A stretch of DNA of 64,000 nt from Sphingomonadaceae bacterium (GCA_947476735.1 CANJRZ010000002.1:1-64000); one strand, 5' to 3'. Counted from the stretch's first letter, positions 1-10,514 are shown. Made by a program: numbers and translations. Notes: generated by a model not told the origin, from the sequence alone.

Positions 1-1049
1 CTCTCATAGACCGATCGGAAAGCCTGGGTCGCGTTCTTGATTTCTTCCGACGCGAGGATTGGCTTGCTCAGCAGAAAATTGGCGTACGTTGCCTGCATCA
101 TCTTCCACATGTCGTTCTCGCCGGGCTTGCTCGGTGAGAAGGCCGAACATACGATACGAATGAAGCCGTAATCGACCGGCGTTCCGTTGGCCTCTAGTAC
201 CTCGATATTCTCGGTGATCGTTTCCATGAAATGGATCGTGGAGAGATAATCGAGCTGGCGCGCCGGCACGGGAACAAGAAGCCCCGTAGCCGCCGCCATC
301 ACATTGAGCCCCAGGAATCCCATGGCGGGTGGCGGATCCAATAGGATCACGTCAAAATTCTTGATGACGCTCGATATGCCGATGCGCAGCCTTTGCAGTC
401 CTTCACGGACCGCCTGGCCGCCCTCACGCAGCGTGGCCGTCAGATCCCATTCGGCATCCTGAAGACCAAGGCTAGAGGGTACGATCTTGATGGTCGGCCA
501 CGCGGTGTCGCGAATGGCGAGCGGGAACTCGTCAAACGTACTCCGCGGCGACAGAAAATTCCCTAGCGTCTGCTCGTCGTCGAGCAACGACTCAGGCTGG
601 ATATCGAACATTGTGGTCGTTGACGCCTGTGGGTCGCAGTCGATCACGAGAACGCTGTAACCATGCAGCGCCAAGAAGTCGGCGAAATGCTTGGTGATTG
701 TGCTCTTTCCGACGCCGCCTTTAAAGTTCTGAATGGCAATGATCACTGCATCTTCGTCCGGAGCCTTGCCGGCATGAATACCGAGTGCTTCCCGGATCTG
801 TGTCAGATCTTCCAACGTGTAAAAGCGCCGACCATTGCCAAGCTGCTTGGGCGGGGCAAGGCGGCCTTCTTTCTCAGCCTTGGCCAACGCCTCGGGCGTG
901 CGACCGACAAGGTCTGCCGCCATCCCGGGGCCAAAAGTAAGATCCAGAACCTTTCGGTCCTCCGGTTTGAACACGATCGCCTTTACGCGGTCACGCATCT
1001 GCTCACACGACCGCGTCATGTTTCGCAGGGTGTTCACCGTATAGGACAT
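1..1049 (-). CDS. parA: ParA/RepA-type plasmid partition ATPase with N-terminal HTH-like region (C-terminus truncated by window edge)
   Basis: Reverse-strand translation from ATG at 1049: MSYTVNTLRNMTRSCEQMRDRVKAIVF...NGRRFYTLEDLTQIREALG...IIAIQNFKGGVGKSTITKHFADFLALHGYSVLVIDCDPQAS: deviant Walker A and upstream HTH-like segment; absent from ORF track because it runs off the left edge. Confidence 0.88.
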   Translation of the reverse strand, partial: MSYTVNTLRNMTRSCEQMRDRVKAIVFKPEDRKVLDLTFGPGMAADLVGRTPEALAKAEKEGRLAPPKQLGNGRRFYTLEDLTQIREALGIHAGKAPDEDAVIIAIQNFKGGVGKSTITKHFADFLALHGYSVLVIDCDPQASTTTMFDIQPESLLDDEQTLGNFLSPRSTFDEFPLAIRDTAWPTIKIVPSSLGLQDAEWDLTATLREGGQAVREGLQRLRIGISSVIKNFDVILLDPPPAMGFLGLNVMAAATGLLVPVPARQLDYLSTIHFMETITENIEVLEANGTPVDYGFIRIVCSAFSPSKPGENDMWKMMQATYANFLLSKPILASEEIKNATQAFRSVYE

Positions 1050-1493
1050 GCGCGGCCAGCTCCCCTTCCGAATCAGGGATTCCCAACTCGGTTAGTGTTC
1101 AATGGCGTTAAATCGTGGTGAATGTCAAACCGGTGCTTCAAACTCTCCCCGACTCTGAATCTGGCGGGGGTGGTCCCGAGCATTGCAAACCAGCTTCGGT
1201 TCGGTCGGTTCCAATGCTAATCGCGAGGTACGCGCAAAGTCGGAAGCCAACTGGCCAAACGCGACAGTACCATTTCAGCCCTGGTCGAAGTTGATAAACC
1301 CTTAGTCCGGAGCGAGCGGCCTCGAGCTGGCCCTCCCTCTATATGGGGGGATACCAGAGCGTTGACGCCTCACTGTAACATCAAGTCCCGCGCTCGTTGG
1401 CGATTCTTGGGGAACGGTCTTCGCTCGGTGAACCGACAGCGGATGGATCGCGGTTTTGGCCCTATTCCGGGTGGAAAATAGCGAGGAGGCGAC

Positions 1494-1814
1494 ATGATCA
1501 ATTACGCGAAGTTCGAGATCATCGGTCGAATCGGGGAGATCGACGCCAAGCCGAAGGTCACCAACATTTCGGTATGCGCGAACTACCGACGTCGAGGTGA
1601 AGGCGACCAGTGGATCGAGGACAGCTACTGGAACCGCGTTGTCATCTTCAGCGATGGCCAGCGCAAATATGTCGAGGAGAAAGCGCATGTTGGCGATCTG
1701 GTACGGATCGCGGGGCGCCTTCGCGACAGCTCCTACGAGCGTGACGGAACCACTCACTACACGACTGATCGAATTGTCGAGGAGTTCGGCGTCCTTGCCC
1801 CCAAGATAAATTAG
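1494..1814 (+). CDS. Single-stranded DNA-binding protein-like (OB fold), no acidic C-terminal tail
   Basis: MINYAKFEIIGRIGEIDAKPKVTNISVCANYRRRGEG...WNRVVIFSDGQRKYVEEKAHVGDLVRIAGRLRDSSYERDG: SSB-like N-terminus and WNRV/GDLVRIAGRLR motifs; RBS-like AGGAGG upstream. Confidence 0.75.
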   Translation: MINYAKFEIIGRIGEIDAKPKVTNISVCANYRRRGEGDQWIEDSYWNRVVIFSDGQRKYVEEKAHVGDLVRIAGRLRDSSYERDGTTHYTTDRIVEEFGVLAPKIN

Positions 1815-1925
1815 GCTTTCAGACGGCGGTCCCTGACGCAGAGGAGAGGGTGCCGATCGATCTTCGGTTCAATGTGACCGGAGACGACAATGATCGAATG
1901 CAATCAGACCGACAGGACGATCTCG

Positions 1926-2816
1926 ATGGCGAGACTACCGCTGGACGCTGAAATCCGGGCAAAGAACATCGTCGAAAAGCTCGGCGGGATTTGGCGCGGC
2001 TCCCGTGGTGAATGTCTCTGTCCCGCTCATGATGACAGCTCGCCGAGCTTGTCGGTCCGCCTGGGCAACACCGCCATTCTCTTTCACTGCTTCGCCGGTT
2101 GTACTCCCGTCGAGGTGATGAAGGCGCTCGAGCGCAATAAGCTTCACGACCGCACCGCGATGGAAATGCCCGAGGTAAAGTCCAAGCGCGACATGGGCGC
2201 CCTAGCCGTGCGGCTGTGGAAGGCCAGCGTGCCTATCGCCGGTACGCTCGCCGAGAAATATCTCCTCGCGCGCGGCCTGTCCCCCCCGTACTCCAAGGCG
2301 CTGCGCTTCAACCCTGCGACCATTCTCGGTTCCGGTCCGACTAAACGGATAATGCCCGCTATGATCGCCGCAGCCGAAAACGACATAGGCGTGACGGCCG
2401 TCCAGCGGACCTTTCTCGATCCCGAAGACGTGCTGCGCAAGCCCATCCCCAAACCCAAGGTGTCGCTTGGACTGATCGGCTCCGCGGCGATCCGGCTTGC
2501 CCCCGCCACCGACGAACTAGGTCTCGCCGAAGGGATTGAGGACGCTCTCTCGGCGATGGAATGGTTCGGTACGCCGACATGGGCGTTGGGCGGTGTCGAG
2601 CGCCTGGCATTCGTCGCGATCCCGGAGAGGGTCCGGCGTGTGATCGTCTATGCCGATCGCGGCCGAGCTGCCGAACGCCTGCTGGAAAAAGGGCGGGACC
2701 ACCTCACCGCCAATGGTCGCGAGCTCATCCCCCGTCTGCCACAGCATCACGATGACTGGAACGACGCCTGGAGAGCCCGCCTTCAGCGCACCGACGCCGC
2801 CGCCGGTCGGCCATGA
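1926..2816 (+). CDS. CHC2-type zinc finger / Toprim domain protein (plasmid primase-like)
   Basis: ORF 1890..2816; probable start ATG 1926 (MARLPLDAEIRAKNIVEKLGGIWRGSRGECLCPAHDDSSPSLSVR...FHCFAGCTPVEVMKAL) with CPAHDD and FHCFAGC motifs; Toprim-like C-terminal half (LAEGIEDALSAM, VIVYADRG). Confidence 0.78.
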   Translation: MARLPLDAEIRAKNIVEKLGGIWRGSRGECLCPAHDDSSPSLSVRLGNTAILFHCFAGCTPVEVMKALERNKLHDRTAMEMPEVKSKRDMGALAVRLWKASVPIAGTLAEKYLLARGLSPPYSKALRFNPATILGSGPTKRIMPAMIAAAENDIGVTAVQRTFLDPEDVLRKPIPKPKVSLGLIGSAAIRLAPATDELGLAEGIEDALSAMEWFGTPTWALGGVERLAFVAIPERVRRVIVYADRGRAAERLLEKGRDHLTANGRELIPRLPQHHDDWNDAWRARLQRTDAAAGRP

Positions 2817-2820
2817 CGTA

Positions 2821-2865
2821 GAGGAGAGGGAGCCTTCGGCCTGTTGATCCGGTGATGAGCACCGG
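2821..2865 (+). promoter_or_regulatory. Repeated leader element, copy 1
   Basis: GAGGAGAGGGAGCCTTCGGC then hairpin CCGGTG-atgag-CACCGG. Confidence 0.6.
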
Positions 2866-2886
2866 GCGACAGAACGGAGCACCTCG

Positions 2887-5800
2887 ATGCGCACCTCAGC
2901 CTCAGCCCTTGAACTCGATTTTACCGAACCTTCGATCACCGCCGCCAGGGCGGTAGCGGACACCATTGCCAGGAATGGCTCACTCACACGCGAGACGCTG
3001 CTGTGGGTCATGGAAACGGCCTATGGCTGCTCGTCCGCCGAGGGACGCTGGTCGCTCCGCGACGCTTACGACATGCTCGAACTCGCTCAAGTATTGTACC
3101 TTGAGGGAGCCGACCTGCCTACGGCCCCCCTCACCTGCTTAGCGGCACTGACGGATCTGGTTGCCGGTCTCCCGACGCACACGGTGCGCAGCGAGGAGCA
3201 GATCGCACTCCAGCAATTCTCCACACCCGTGCCGATCGCCTACCTCGCGACGCTCGCCGCCCGCATCGCCTCTACCGATGTGGTGTTGGAGCCCTCTGCC
3301 GGCACCGGCCTTCTTGCTGTCTTTGCGCGGCGCATCGGCGCTCGCCTCATCCTCAACGAGCTCGATCCAGCACGAGCCGGGATGCTCGAAGCAGCCTTCC
3401 CTGGGTTCCCGGTGAGCCGGCACGACGGTGAGCTGATCCACGATCTGCTGCCGCGATCGATCAGCCCAACCGCCGTTCTCGTCAACCCGCCCTTCTCGCG
3501 CAGCATTGGCCGCCATGCCGACCCGCTCGCCGCGTTCCGCCACCTTCGTGCCGCTCTCATGCGGCTCGCGCCGGGAGGCCGCTGCGCCGCCATCCTCCCT
3601 GATCGCGTCGATACATCGAGCCGCGCCTGGTCCAAGGCGATCGAGGGATGTGCTTTGACATTGCACCTCGAGCTGCCCGGAAACGCCTACGCGAAGCATG
3701 GCACTAGCCAGACCGTGAAGATCATGGTGCTCGAAAAGGGCACCGGGGATCATGCCGAGCTGATCCGATCCGGTTCGCTCGCCGAGGCTCTCGCGGCCAT
3801 CACCGCGCCGACCGCGCCTGTCAGGGTGCCGTCGGTGCAGCACCTCGCGCGCCCGAGCGCGCGTGGATCGCTGCTAGGCGGTCTCGCCAACAAACCGCGC
3901 CTAACGGCGCCTTCGCCCAAGGTCGCGCAGTCGCTCGCCGCGGTCGACATCACTTACACCGTCTTCGCCGAGCCCGTGTCGACGGGGGAGGCCGTCGGTG
4001 TCTACCTGCCCTATCGGCCGAGCCGCGTCGCGATCTCCTGCTCGTCCGCGCATCCGACCGCGCTGGTGGAATCGATCGCGATGGGATCGATCACCGCGCC
4101 CCGGCCATCCTACTTCCCTCGGCTCCCGACGCAGGTCGTCGACAGCAAGGTGCTCTCAGACGCTCAGCTCGAAACGCTGATCTACGCTGGCGACGCCTTC
4201 GAGCGCGACATCCCCGGCCTGTTCAAGCCCGTCGAAGCGGGCCTGTCGCTCACGCCCGATGAGGAAGGTCGCCCCTATCGGACCGGCTTCTTCCTCGGCG
4301 ACGGCACCGGCGCCGGCAAGGGCCGCCAGGTTGCCGCCATCATCCTCGATCAATGGCTTCGCGGACGCCGCAAGCATATCTGGATCTCCAAGACCGAGAC
4401 GCTGCTCGAGGATGCGCGTCGTGACTGGACTGCGGTCGGCGGTCTCGCGCTCGACATCCAGCATCTCAACCAGTGGAAACTCGGTATACCCGTCGGCGCA
4501 GCCGAAGGCGTCCTCTTCCTGACCTATGCGACGCTGCGCTCCAATCGCGGGGACAAGGGCACGCGGCTCCAGCAGATACTCGAATGGGTCGGCGACGATT
4601 ATGACGGCATGGTCGTGTTCGACGAGGCGCACGAGATGGCCGGTGTCGCGGGCGGCGAAGGCCGCTTCGGCACCAAGGACGGCTCCGACCAGGGCATCGC
4701 GGGCGTCCGCCTGCAGAACCTTCTGCCCCGCGCCCGCGTCCTCTACGTCTCCGCGACCGGCGCGTCGGACGTCAACAATTTTGCCTATGCCACTCGGCTC
4801 GGCCTGTGGGGACCGGGGACGGCGTTTGCCGATCGCCGCACGTTCGTCGACAGCCTGCGCCGTGGCGGTATCGCGGCAATGGAGCTGATTGCGCGCGATC
4901 TGAAGATGCAGGGCCTTTATGTCGCCCGTGCGCTCAGTTTCGCTGGTGTCGAGTACGACATCCTCGAACACCGCCTCACCCCCGACCAGATCGAGGTCTA
5001 TGACGCTTATGCGGACGCATGGGCGATCATTCATGCCAATTTGCGCGCCGCGCTCGACGCCACCCGCGTCACGGACAGCTTCTCCAACGACACCTATAAT
5101 AGCGGCGCCAAGGCTGCCGCACTGTCGATCTTCGAGTCCACCAAACAGCGCTTCTTCTGTCAGCTTCTGATCGGCATGAAGCTGCCCTCGCTTATCCCGG
5201 CGATGCACGCCGACCTGGCGCGCGGCGAGAGCGTCGTCATCCAGCTCGTTTCCACGTCCGAGGCGATGCTCAACCGGGCACTCGCCGCACTCAGCGTCGA
5301 AGAGCGCGCCAATCTCGACATCGAGCTTTCGCCGCGTGAGTTCGTCATGTCCTATCTGACGGCCGCCTTCCCGGTGCGGCAGATGAAGACCTATGTGGAT
5401 GATACCGGCAAGACCCGCTCCGAGCCGATGTCCGACGAGGATGGCCGCCCGGTGTTCAGTCAGGAAGCACTGGAGATGCGCGACAATCTGCTCGAGCAAC
5501 TCTGTGCCCTGCCCGTCGTCGGCTCCGCCCTTGATCATGTCATCGGCCATTTCGGGACGGACGCCGTGGCCGAGGTGACGGGGCGTAGCCGGCGTGTCAT
5601 CATGGACGCGCACGGCCGCCAGCGCGTCGAAAGCCGCTCATCCCGCACCAACCTTGCCGAAACCGACGCCTTCATGCGCGGCGCCAAGAAGATTCTGATC
5701 TTTTCCGATGCCGGCGGTACCGGCCGCAGCTACCATGCGAGCCTTACCGCCGAGAACCAGTCGCGCCGCAACCACTATCTCCTCGAGCCCGGTTGGCGGG

Positions 5801-7095
5801 CTGACGCCGCCATCCAGGGCCTCGGCCGCACACACCGCACACACCAGGCGACCGCGCCCCTGTTCCGGCCGGTGTCGACCGACTGCCGGGGCGAACGCCG
5901 CTTCATCTCGACGATCGCGCGCCGGCTCGACAGCCTGGGTGCGCTCACCCGCGGCCAGCGCCAGACGGGCGGACAGGGCCTGTTCGATCCGCGCGACAAT
6001 CTGGAAAGCGATTACGCCAAGGAGTCGCTGGAAACCTGGTTCCGCCTGCTCGCCGATGGCAAGCTGCGATCGACCACGCTCGACCAGTTCCAGAAGCTCA
6101 CCGGCCTGGAGCTGGAAGGCGAAGGCGGCGGCCTCAAGGAAGACCTGCCGCCCATCCAGCGCTGGCTCAACCGGATACTCGCGCTTCGCATCGCGCTCCA
6201 GAACGCGATCTTCGACGAATATCTTGGCCTGATCGAGGCCCGGATCGAAGCTGCCCGGGAAGCTGGCACGCTCGATCTCGGCGTGGAGAGCATCAATGCC
6301 GAGCGCATCACCATCCTCGATCGCACCGTCATCCGGCGCGACCAGACCAGCGGCGCCGAGACCGAGATCCTCCGGCTCGAAACCGAGGAGCGCTACAAGC
6401 CGGTCCCACTCGATCGCGCGTTGCAGATGCTCGGCGACGACTCGCGCCCGATCGTCAATCGCAAGTCGGGCAAGGCCGCGATCCGGTGCAACACCTATTC
6501 GCTGACCGACGACGATGGCGAGATCGTGCGCCGCTACGAGCTGGTCCGCCCGACCCGCACCGAGCGGATGCGCCAGGATCTTCTCCTCGAAACCATGTGG
6601 GAGGAGACGACCGAGGAGGAATTCTCGGCATTGTGGCAAGCCGAGGTCGAGGAGATGCAGGGCAAGATTCGCACCAGCACGCTCTACCTCGTCACCGGGC
6701 TTCTCCTTCCCGTTTGGGACCGGCTGCCCGACGATCACGTCCAGGTTTGGCGCCTGAACACCGAGGACGGGCAGTCCTTCCTCGGTCGCATCGTCCCCGC
6801 GCCGCTTGTCTCGAAACTTGCGGACGCCTTCGGGATCGCCGCGACGATCACGGTGTCGGGTGAAGAGACGGCCAAGCACGTCATGACGACGGGCGAGATC
6901 TCGAGCGTCGGCGCGTACCGGCTGAAGCGCAGCCTGGTCGCCGGTCAGCAGCGCCTCGAATTGCTCGATTGGCCGCACACGCGCCTTGCCGAGCTGAAGG
7001 CGGCCGGGTGCTTTACCGAGATCATCCAGCACAAGACCCGCCTGTTCGTTCCCGCCGCGACCGCCGTCGCAGTGATCGACCGCATCACAGCCTGA
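2887..7095 (+). CDS. Strawberry-notch-like NTPase/helicase with N-terminal N6-adenine-type methylase domain
   Basis: 1402 aa; VVLEPSAGTGLLAVFA and LVNPPFSRS (NPPF) methylase motifs; GDGTGAGKGRQ Walker A, VVFDEAHEMAG (DEAH), GGTGRSYHA, QGLGRTHRT helicase motifs. Confidence 0.85.
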   Translation: MRTSASALELDFTEPSITAARAVADTIARNGSLTRETLLWVMETAYGCSSAEGRWSLRDAYDMLELAQVLYLEGADLPTAPLTCLAALTDLVAGLPTHTVRSEEQIALQQFSTPVPIAYLATLAARIASTDVVLEPSAGTGLLAVFARRIGARLILNELDPARAGMLEAAFPGFPVSRHDGELIHDLLPRSISPTAVLVNPPFSRSIGRHADPLAAFRHLRAALMRLAPGGRCAAILPDRVDTSSRAWSKAIEGCALTLHLELPGNAYAKHGTSQTVKIMVLEKGTGDHAELIRSGSLAEALAAITAPTAPVRVPSVQHLARPSARGSLLGGLANKPRLTAPSPKVAQSLAAVDITYTVFAEPVSTGEAVGVYLPYRPSRVAISCSSAHPTALVESIAMGSITAPRPSYFPRLPTQVVDSKVLSDAQLETLIYAGDAFERDIPGLFKPVEAGLSLTPDEEGRPYRTGFFLGDGTGAGKGRQVAAIILDQWLRGRRKHIWISKTETLLEDARRDWTAVGGLALDIQHLNQWKLGIPVGAAEGVLFLTYATLRSNRGDKGTRLQQILEWVGDDYDGMVVFDEAHEMAGVAGGEGRFGTKDGSDQGIAGVRLQNLLPRARVLYVSATGASDVNNFAYATRLGLWGPGTAFADRRTFVDSLRRGGIAAMELIARDLKMQGLYVARALSFAGVEYDILEHRLTPDQIEVYDAYADAWAIIHANLRAALDATRVTDSFSNDTYNSGAKAAALSIFESTKQRFFCQLLIGMKLPSLIPAMHADLARGESVVIQLVSTSEAMLNRALAALSVEERANLDIELSPREFVMSYLTAAFPVRQMKTYVDDTGKTRSEPMSDEDGRPVFSQEALEMRDNLLEQLCALPVVGSALDHVIGHFGTDAVAEVTGRSRRVIMDAHGRQRVESRSSRTNLAETDAFMRGAKKILIFSDAGGTGRSYHASLTAENQSRRNHYLLEPGWRADAAIQGLGRTHRTHQATAPLFRPVSTDCRGERRFISTIARRLDSLGALTRGQRQTGGQGLFDPRDNLESDYAKESLETWFRLLADGKLRSTTLDQFQKLTGLELEGEGGGLKEDLPPIQRWLNRILALRIALQNAIFDEYLGLIEARIEAAREAGTLDLGVESINAERITILDRTVIRRDQTSGAETEILRLETEERYKPVPLDRALQMLGDDSRPIVNRKSGKAAIRCNTYSLTDDDGEIVRRYELVRPTRTERMRQDLLLETMWEETTEEEFSALWQAEVEEMQGKIRTSTLYLVTGLLLPVWDRLPDDHVQVWRLNTEDGQSFLGRIVPAPLVSKLADAFGIAATITVSGEETAKHVMTTGEISSVGAYRLKRSLVAGQQRLELLDWPHTRLAELKAAGCFTEIIQHKTRLFVPAATAVAVIDRITA

Positions 7096-7130
7096 CCGAT
7101 CAAGGGCGCTCTCTCTCCGCCCGCCAAAGG

Positions 7131-7177
7131 GAGGGGAGGGAGCCTTCGGCTTTGTGGGTCTGATGAGCAGGCTCGCG
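7131..7177 (+). promoter_or_regulatory. Repeated leader element, copy 2
   Basis: GAGGGGAGGGAGCCTTCGGCTTTGTGGGTCTGATGAGCAGGCTC; hairpin with loop ATGAG. Confidence 0.6.
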
Positions 7178-7219
7178 TGACCGTCTGACGGCTACGCATA
7201 TTCCAGATGGAGACGACCG

Positions 7220-9301
7220 ATGATCCAGTCCGTGAAGGTCAAGAACCTCTCGCTGTCGAAAGACAATGTCCGCAAAACCAACCGTGAAGCCGGCATCGAT
7301 ACCCTTGCCGCCAACATCGCCGCCCAGGGCCTGTTGCAGAACCTGATCGTCACGCCGCTCAAGAAGGCGGGCCATTTCACCGTGAAGGCGGGCGGACGTC
7401 GCCTGCGCGCTCTCCAGCTTCTGATCGAGCAGGGCACCCTCCCCGTGGATCATACCGTGCCCGTCCTGGTCCTCACCGACGATGACAATGCGATCGAGGC
7501 GAGCCTCGCCGAAAACTTCCAGCGCGTACCGATGAACCCGGCCGATGAATGCACCGCGTTCAATTTCCTGATCCAGAAGGGGATGACCGCCGAGGACGTC
7601 GCCAAGCGTCAGGGCGTGACCACCCGCTTCGTCGAACAGCGCGTGCGCCTCGCCGAGCTGGCGCCTTGCGTCTTCGAGGCGCTTGCCGCCGGCGAAATCA
7701 CCCTCGGCGTAGCGCAGGCATACGCCGTCACCAGCGACATCGACCGGCAGGCCCGCGTGTTCGCGCAGATGAGCACGTCCTACTATGGGGACACGCCCGA
7801 CAACATCCGTCGCGCCATCCTCAACGGCACGGTCAAAGCGAACGATGCCAAGGCCCGGTTCGTCGGTCGCGACGCCTATCTCGCCGCAGGCGGTCGCATC
7901 GAAGGTGACCTGTTCGCCACGGAAGGCGACGAAAACTGGATCGACGTCGACCTGATCGAGACGCTCGCCGCCAAGAAGCTGGAAGCTGCCGCGGTCGAAC
8001 TTGCGCAAGCCGAGGGTCTCGCGTTCGTGACGCCGATCGCGGCGACCCACGTCCCCTATGACCTCGAGCGCCAGCTTCATGAGTTTCATGCCCCTGCCCG
8101 CGCCCTCACCGAGGACGAGCAGACGCGCGTGGAAACGCTGGGGTACGAGAACGACCAGCTTGTCGAGCAGCTTGAATCCGTGCTGGCCGATGGCACCCCC
8201 GAAGCCCAGGCGGCGAACGATCGCATCGACGCGATCGAGCGCGAGTTGGAAACGATCGACGACGCCCGTCACGAGATCGATCCGGCGCTGAAGGCGCAGA
8301 TCGGGACGTTCATCTATATCGGTGGTGATGGCGAACCCCGCGTTCACACCCGCCTGTTCAGCGAGAAGCCGGTCGTGGATCCGAACGCTCCTCCCAAGAC
8401 GACGGGCGGAGAAACCGGCGAAGGCGCCGCCGGCGACGCCGAGCTGGGTTCGAAGCTCAGCGCTACGCTGATCGATGAATTGGCAACCCAGCGCCGCCAG
8501 ATCCTCGTCGCCCACATCGCCAGCGATCCGGCGATGGCGCTCGACCTGACCATCTTCCTGATGGCGCAGAACGTGGTGTTCGAGCAGCACCATGTTCCCA
8601 ACCACTCGACGCTGAAGTCGAGCGCCGCGGGCTTCCCGATCTTCGGGTTCCGGGACGAAGGCTCCATGGCGTCGCAGACCATCGACGATCAGCGCCAGCG
8701 GCTCGACACGAGCTGGGCGGGTCACACGACGATGACCGAGCGCTTTGACGCCTTCCGGGCGCTCGACGACGAGGCCCGGGGCGCCTGGGTCGCCTTCTCG
8801 ATCGCGCGCACGCTGGAGCCGACCCTCAACGTCGCCAAGGGCTACCGCCAAAACGCCTTCCACGACCATCTCGGTCGTACGCTCGACATCCAGGTTGCAC
8901 ATTGGTGGCGGCCCACGGCTGAAAACTTCTTCGGCCGGGTGAAGAAGGGCATCATGCTCGACGCGCTCGAGGAGATTGGCGGGCCGATCCTGCGCGGCCG
9001 CTACAAGGACGCCAAGAAGGGCGACCTTGCCGCGACATGCGCGTCGCTGTGCAACGGCCAGGGCATCGTCGAGGCTGAGATCCGCGAGAAGGCGACCGCC
9101 TGGTTGCCCGACGCGATGCGGTTCGACGCTGTCGAGAACCCGGCCAAGACGGCGCTGCGCTCCAGCTTCGTCGATGGCGATGACGGGAACGATCCCGCCG
9201 AGGACGAGGATACCGACATCGGCGACGTTGATGCCGATCTCGAGCCCGACGATCGCGCCGGCGATCAGGACGACGACCAGGATCTGAGCGAGGCGGCCTA
9301 G
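7220..9301 (+). CDS. ParB/RepB/Spo0J-family nuclease/partition-like protein (large, 693 aa)
   Basis: N-terminus MIQSVKVKNLSLSKDNVRKTNREAGIDTLAANIAAQGLLQNLIVTPLKKAGHFTVKAGGRRLRAL...IEASLAENFQRVPMNPADE: ParB N-terminal domain. Confidence 0.85.
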   Translation: MIQSVKVKNLSLSKDNVRKTNREAGIDTLAANIAAQGLLQNLIVTPLKKAGHFTVKAGGRRLRALQLLIEQGTLPVDHTVPVLVLTDDDNAIEASLAENFQRVPMNPADECTAFNFLIQKGMTAEDVAKRQGVTTRFVEQRVRLAELAPCVFEALAAGEITLGVAQAYAVTSDIDRQARVFAQMSTSYYGDTPDNIRRAILNGTVKANDAKARFVGRDAYLAAGGRIEGDLFATEGDENWIDVDLIETLAAKKLEAAAVELAQAEGLAFVTPIAATHVPYDLERQLHEFHAPARALTEDEQTRVETLGYENDQLVEQLESVLADGTPEAQAANDRIDAIERELETIDDARHEIDPALKAQIGTFIYIGGDGEPRVHTRLFSEKPVVDPNAPPKTTGGETGEGAAGDAELGSKLSATLIDELATQRRQILVAHIASDPAMALDLTIFLMAQNVVFEQHHVPNHSTLKSSAAGFPIFGFRDEGSMASQTIDDQRQRLDTSWAGHTTMTERFDAFRALDDEARGAWVAFSIARTLEPTLNVAKGYRQNAFHDHLGRTLDIQVAHWWRPTAENFFGRVKKGIMLDALEEIGGPILRGRYKDAKKGDLAATCASLCNGQGIVEAEIREKATAWLPDAMRFDAVENPAKTALRSSFVDGDDGNDPAEDEDTDIGDVDADLEPDDRAGDQDDDQDLSEAA

Positions 9302-9328
9302 CCCTCTCTACCGCAGTTCGAGGCGACT

Positions 9329-9364
9329 GGGGCGGCACTCTTCGCGGAGTGTCGCCCCTCTTTT
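9329..9364 (+). terminator. Rho-independent terminator-like hairpin
   Basis: GGGGCGGCACTC-ttcgcg-GAGTGTCGCCCC (12-bp stem, one G.T) followed by TCTTTT. Confidence 0.8.
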
Positions 9365-9440
9365 GTGACCCCGCGCCGCCCTCTCCCAGAGGAGAGGATG
9401 CTGACGCGGTTCGCCTCACTCGACATCAGGAGAACATGCC

Positions 9441-10364
9441 GTGGCCAAGACCACCGACAAACTGTCGCCTGCAGACATCATCACCAACACCATCATCGAC
9501 AAGCTCGAGTCCGGCGTGCGCCCATGGGTCAAGCCATGGCGCCCGGGCCTCGGCGGTCGTCCGCTGCGCGCGACCGGCGACCCGTACAAGGGCATCAACT
9601 GCTTCTGGCTGTGGCTCTGCGCCGAGGGCGCCGGCTACAACTCGCGCACCTGGATGACGTACAAGCAGGCGCAGGCACTTGGCGGCCAGGTCCGCGAGGG
9701 CGAACGCTCGCAGATCGCCATCTTTTACAAATCCTACAGCAAGACCGTGGAATCGCCCGTCACCGGTGACAGCTCGGACGAGATGCGCCGTGTGTTGCGC
9801 TCCTACGCAGTGTTCAATTGCGACCAAATCGACGGGCTCTCGGGCGACTTCTATCCGAGTCCCGTCAGCGCGGTGCCGCCCGCCGACGAACTGCCCGATC
9901 GCGCGCAGCGCTTCATCGATGCTTTGCCGGCCACGGTCCACATACGCGGCGATCGCGCCTTCTACGATCGTATCGCGGACAGCATCACGATGCCGCCGGT
10001 CGAGCTGTTTTCTACCCGCGCCTTTTTCGCTTCCACGCTGGCGCACGAGGCAGGTCATTGGAGCGGCCATCCCGACCGGCTCGACCGGGAGTTCGGCAAG
10101 CGGTTCGGCGATGACGCCTACGCTTTCGAGGAACTCTGTGCGGAGATGACTTCCGCGCTGATCGGTGCCGATCTCGGCCTGCCCACCTCGCACATCGACG
10201 ATCATGCAGCTTACATCGGCTCGTGGTTGAAGGTGCTGCGCAAGGATTCTCGCGCCATCATGACCGCAGCCGCCAAAGCGGAAGCTGCGGCCGGATACCT
10301 GCTGCGCGCGACAGGCCTCGCCGCCTCGGAGGAACCCGAGGAACAGATCCGTGAAGCGGCATGA
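9441..10364 (+). CDS. ardC: ArdC-family antirestriction protein with zincin-like peptidase domain
   Basis: MAKTTDKLSPADIITNTIIDKLESGVRPWVKPWRPG...YKGINCFWLW...THEAGH-type motif LAHEAGHWSGH; EELCAEM. Confidence 0.88.
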   Translation: MAKTTDKLSPADIITNTIIDKLESGVRPWVKPWRPGLGGRPLRATGDPYKGINCFWLWLCAEGAGYNSRTWMTYKQAQALGGQVREGERSQIAIFYKSYSKTVESPVTGDSSDEMRRVLRSYAVFNCDQIDGLSGDFYPSPVSAVPPADELPDRAQRFIDALPATVHIRGDRAFYDRIADSITMPPVELFSTRAFFASTLAHEAGHWSGHPDRLDREFGKRFGDDAYAFEELCAEMTSALIGADLGLPTSHIDDHAAYIGSWLKVLRKDSRAIMTAAAKAEAAAGYLLRATGLAASEEPEEQIREAA

Positions 10365-10514
10365 TCGGTCAGGCCGCCCGCCCCGACCTCGGCGCTTACC
10401 GGCGCTTCGTCGTGGCGCATTCCCATCCTGGCCCAGCCATGGGCGCTGCCTGCCGGTGCGTTCCGCGATAGCGCCGGGCCGATTTGAACGACTTTCCAAT
10501 GTCAGGAGATAACA

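Noticed and set aside
663-1121. 152-aa + strand ORF
   Set aside because: Antisense to the motif-supported ParA gene at the left edge.
1302-1757. 151-aa minus-strand ORF
   Set aside because: Antisense to the SSB-like gene, no recognisable features.
4156-8902. Long minus-strand ORFs (485, 464 and 600 aa) antisense to the helicase and ParB-like genes
   Set aside because: Overlap strongly recognisable + strand domains; open frames are expected from high GC third positions and the translations show no family motifs.
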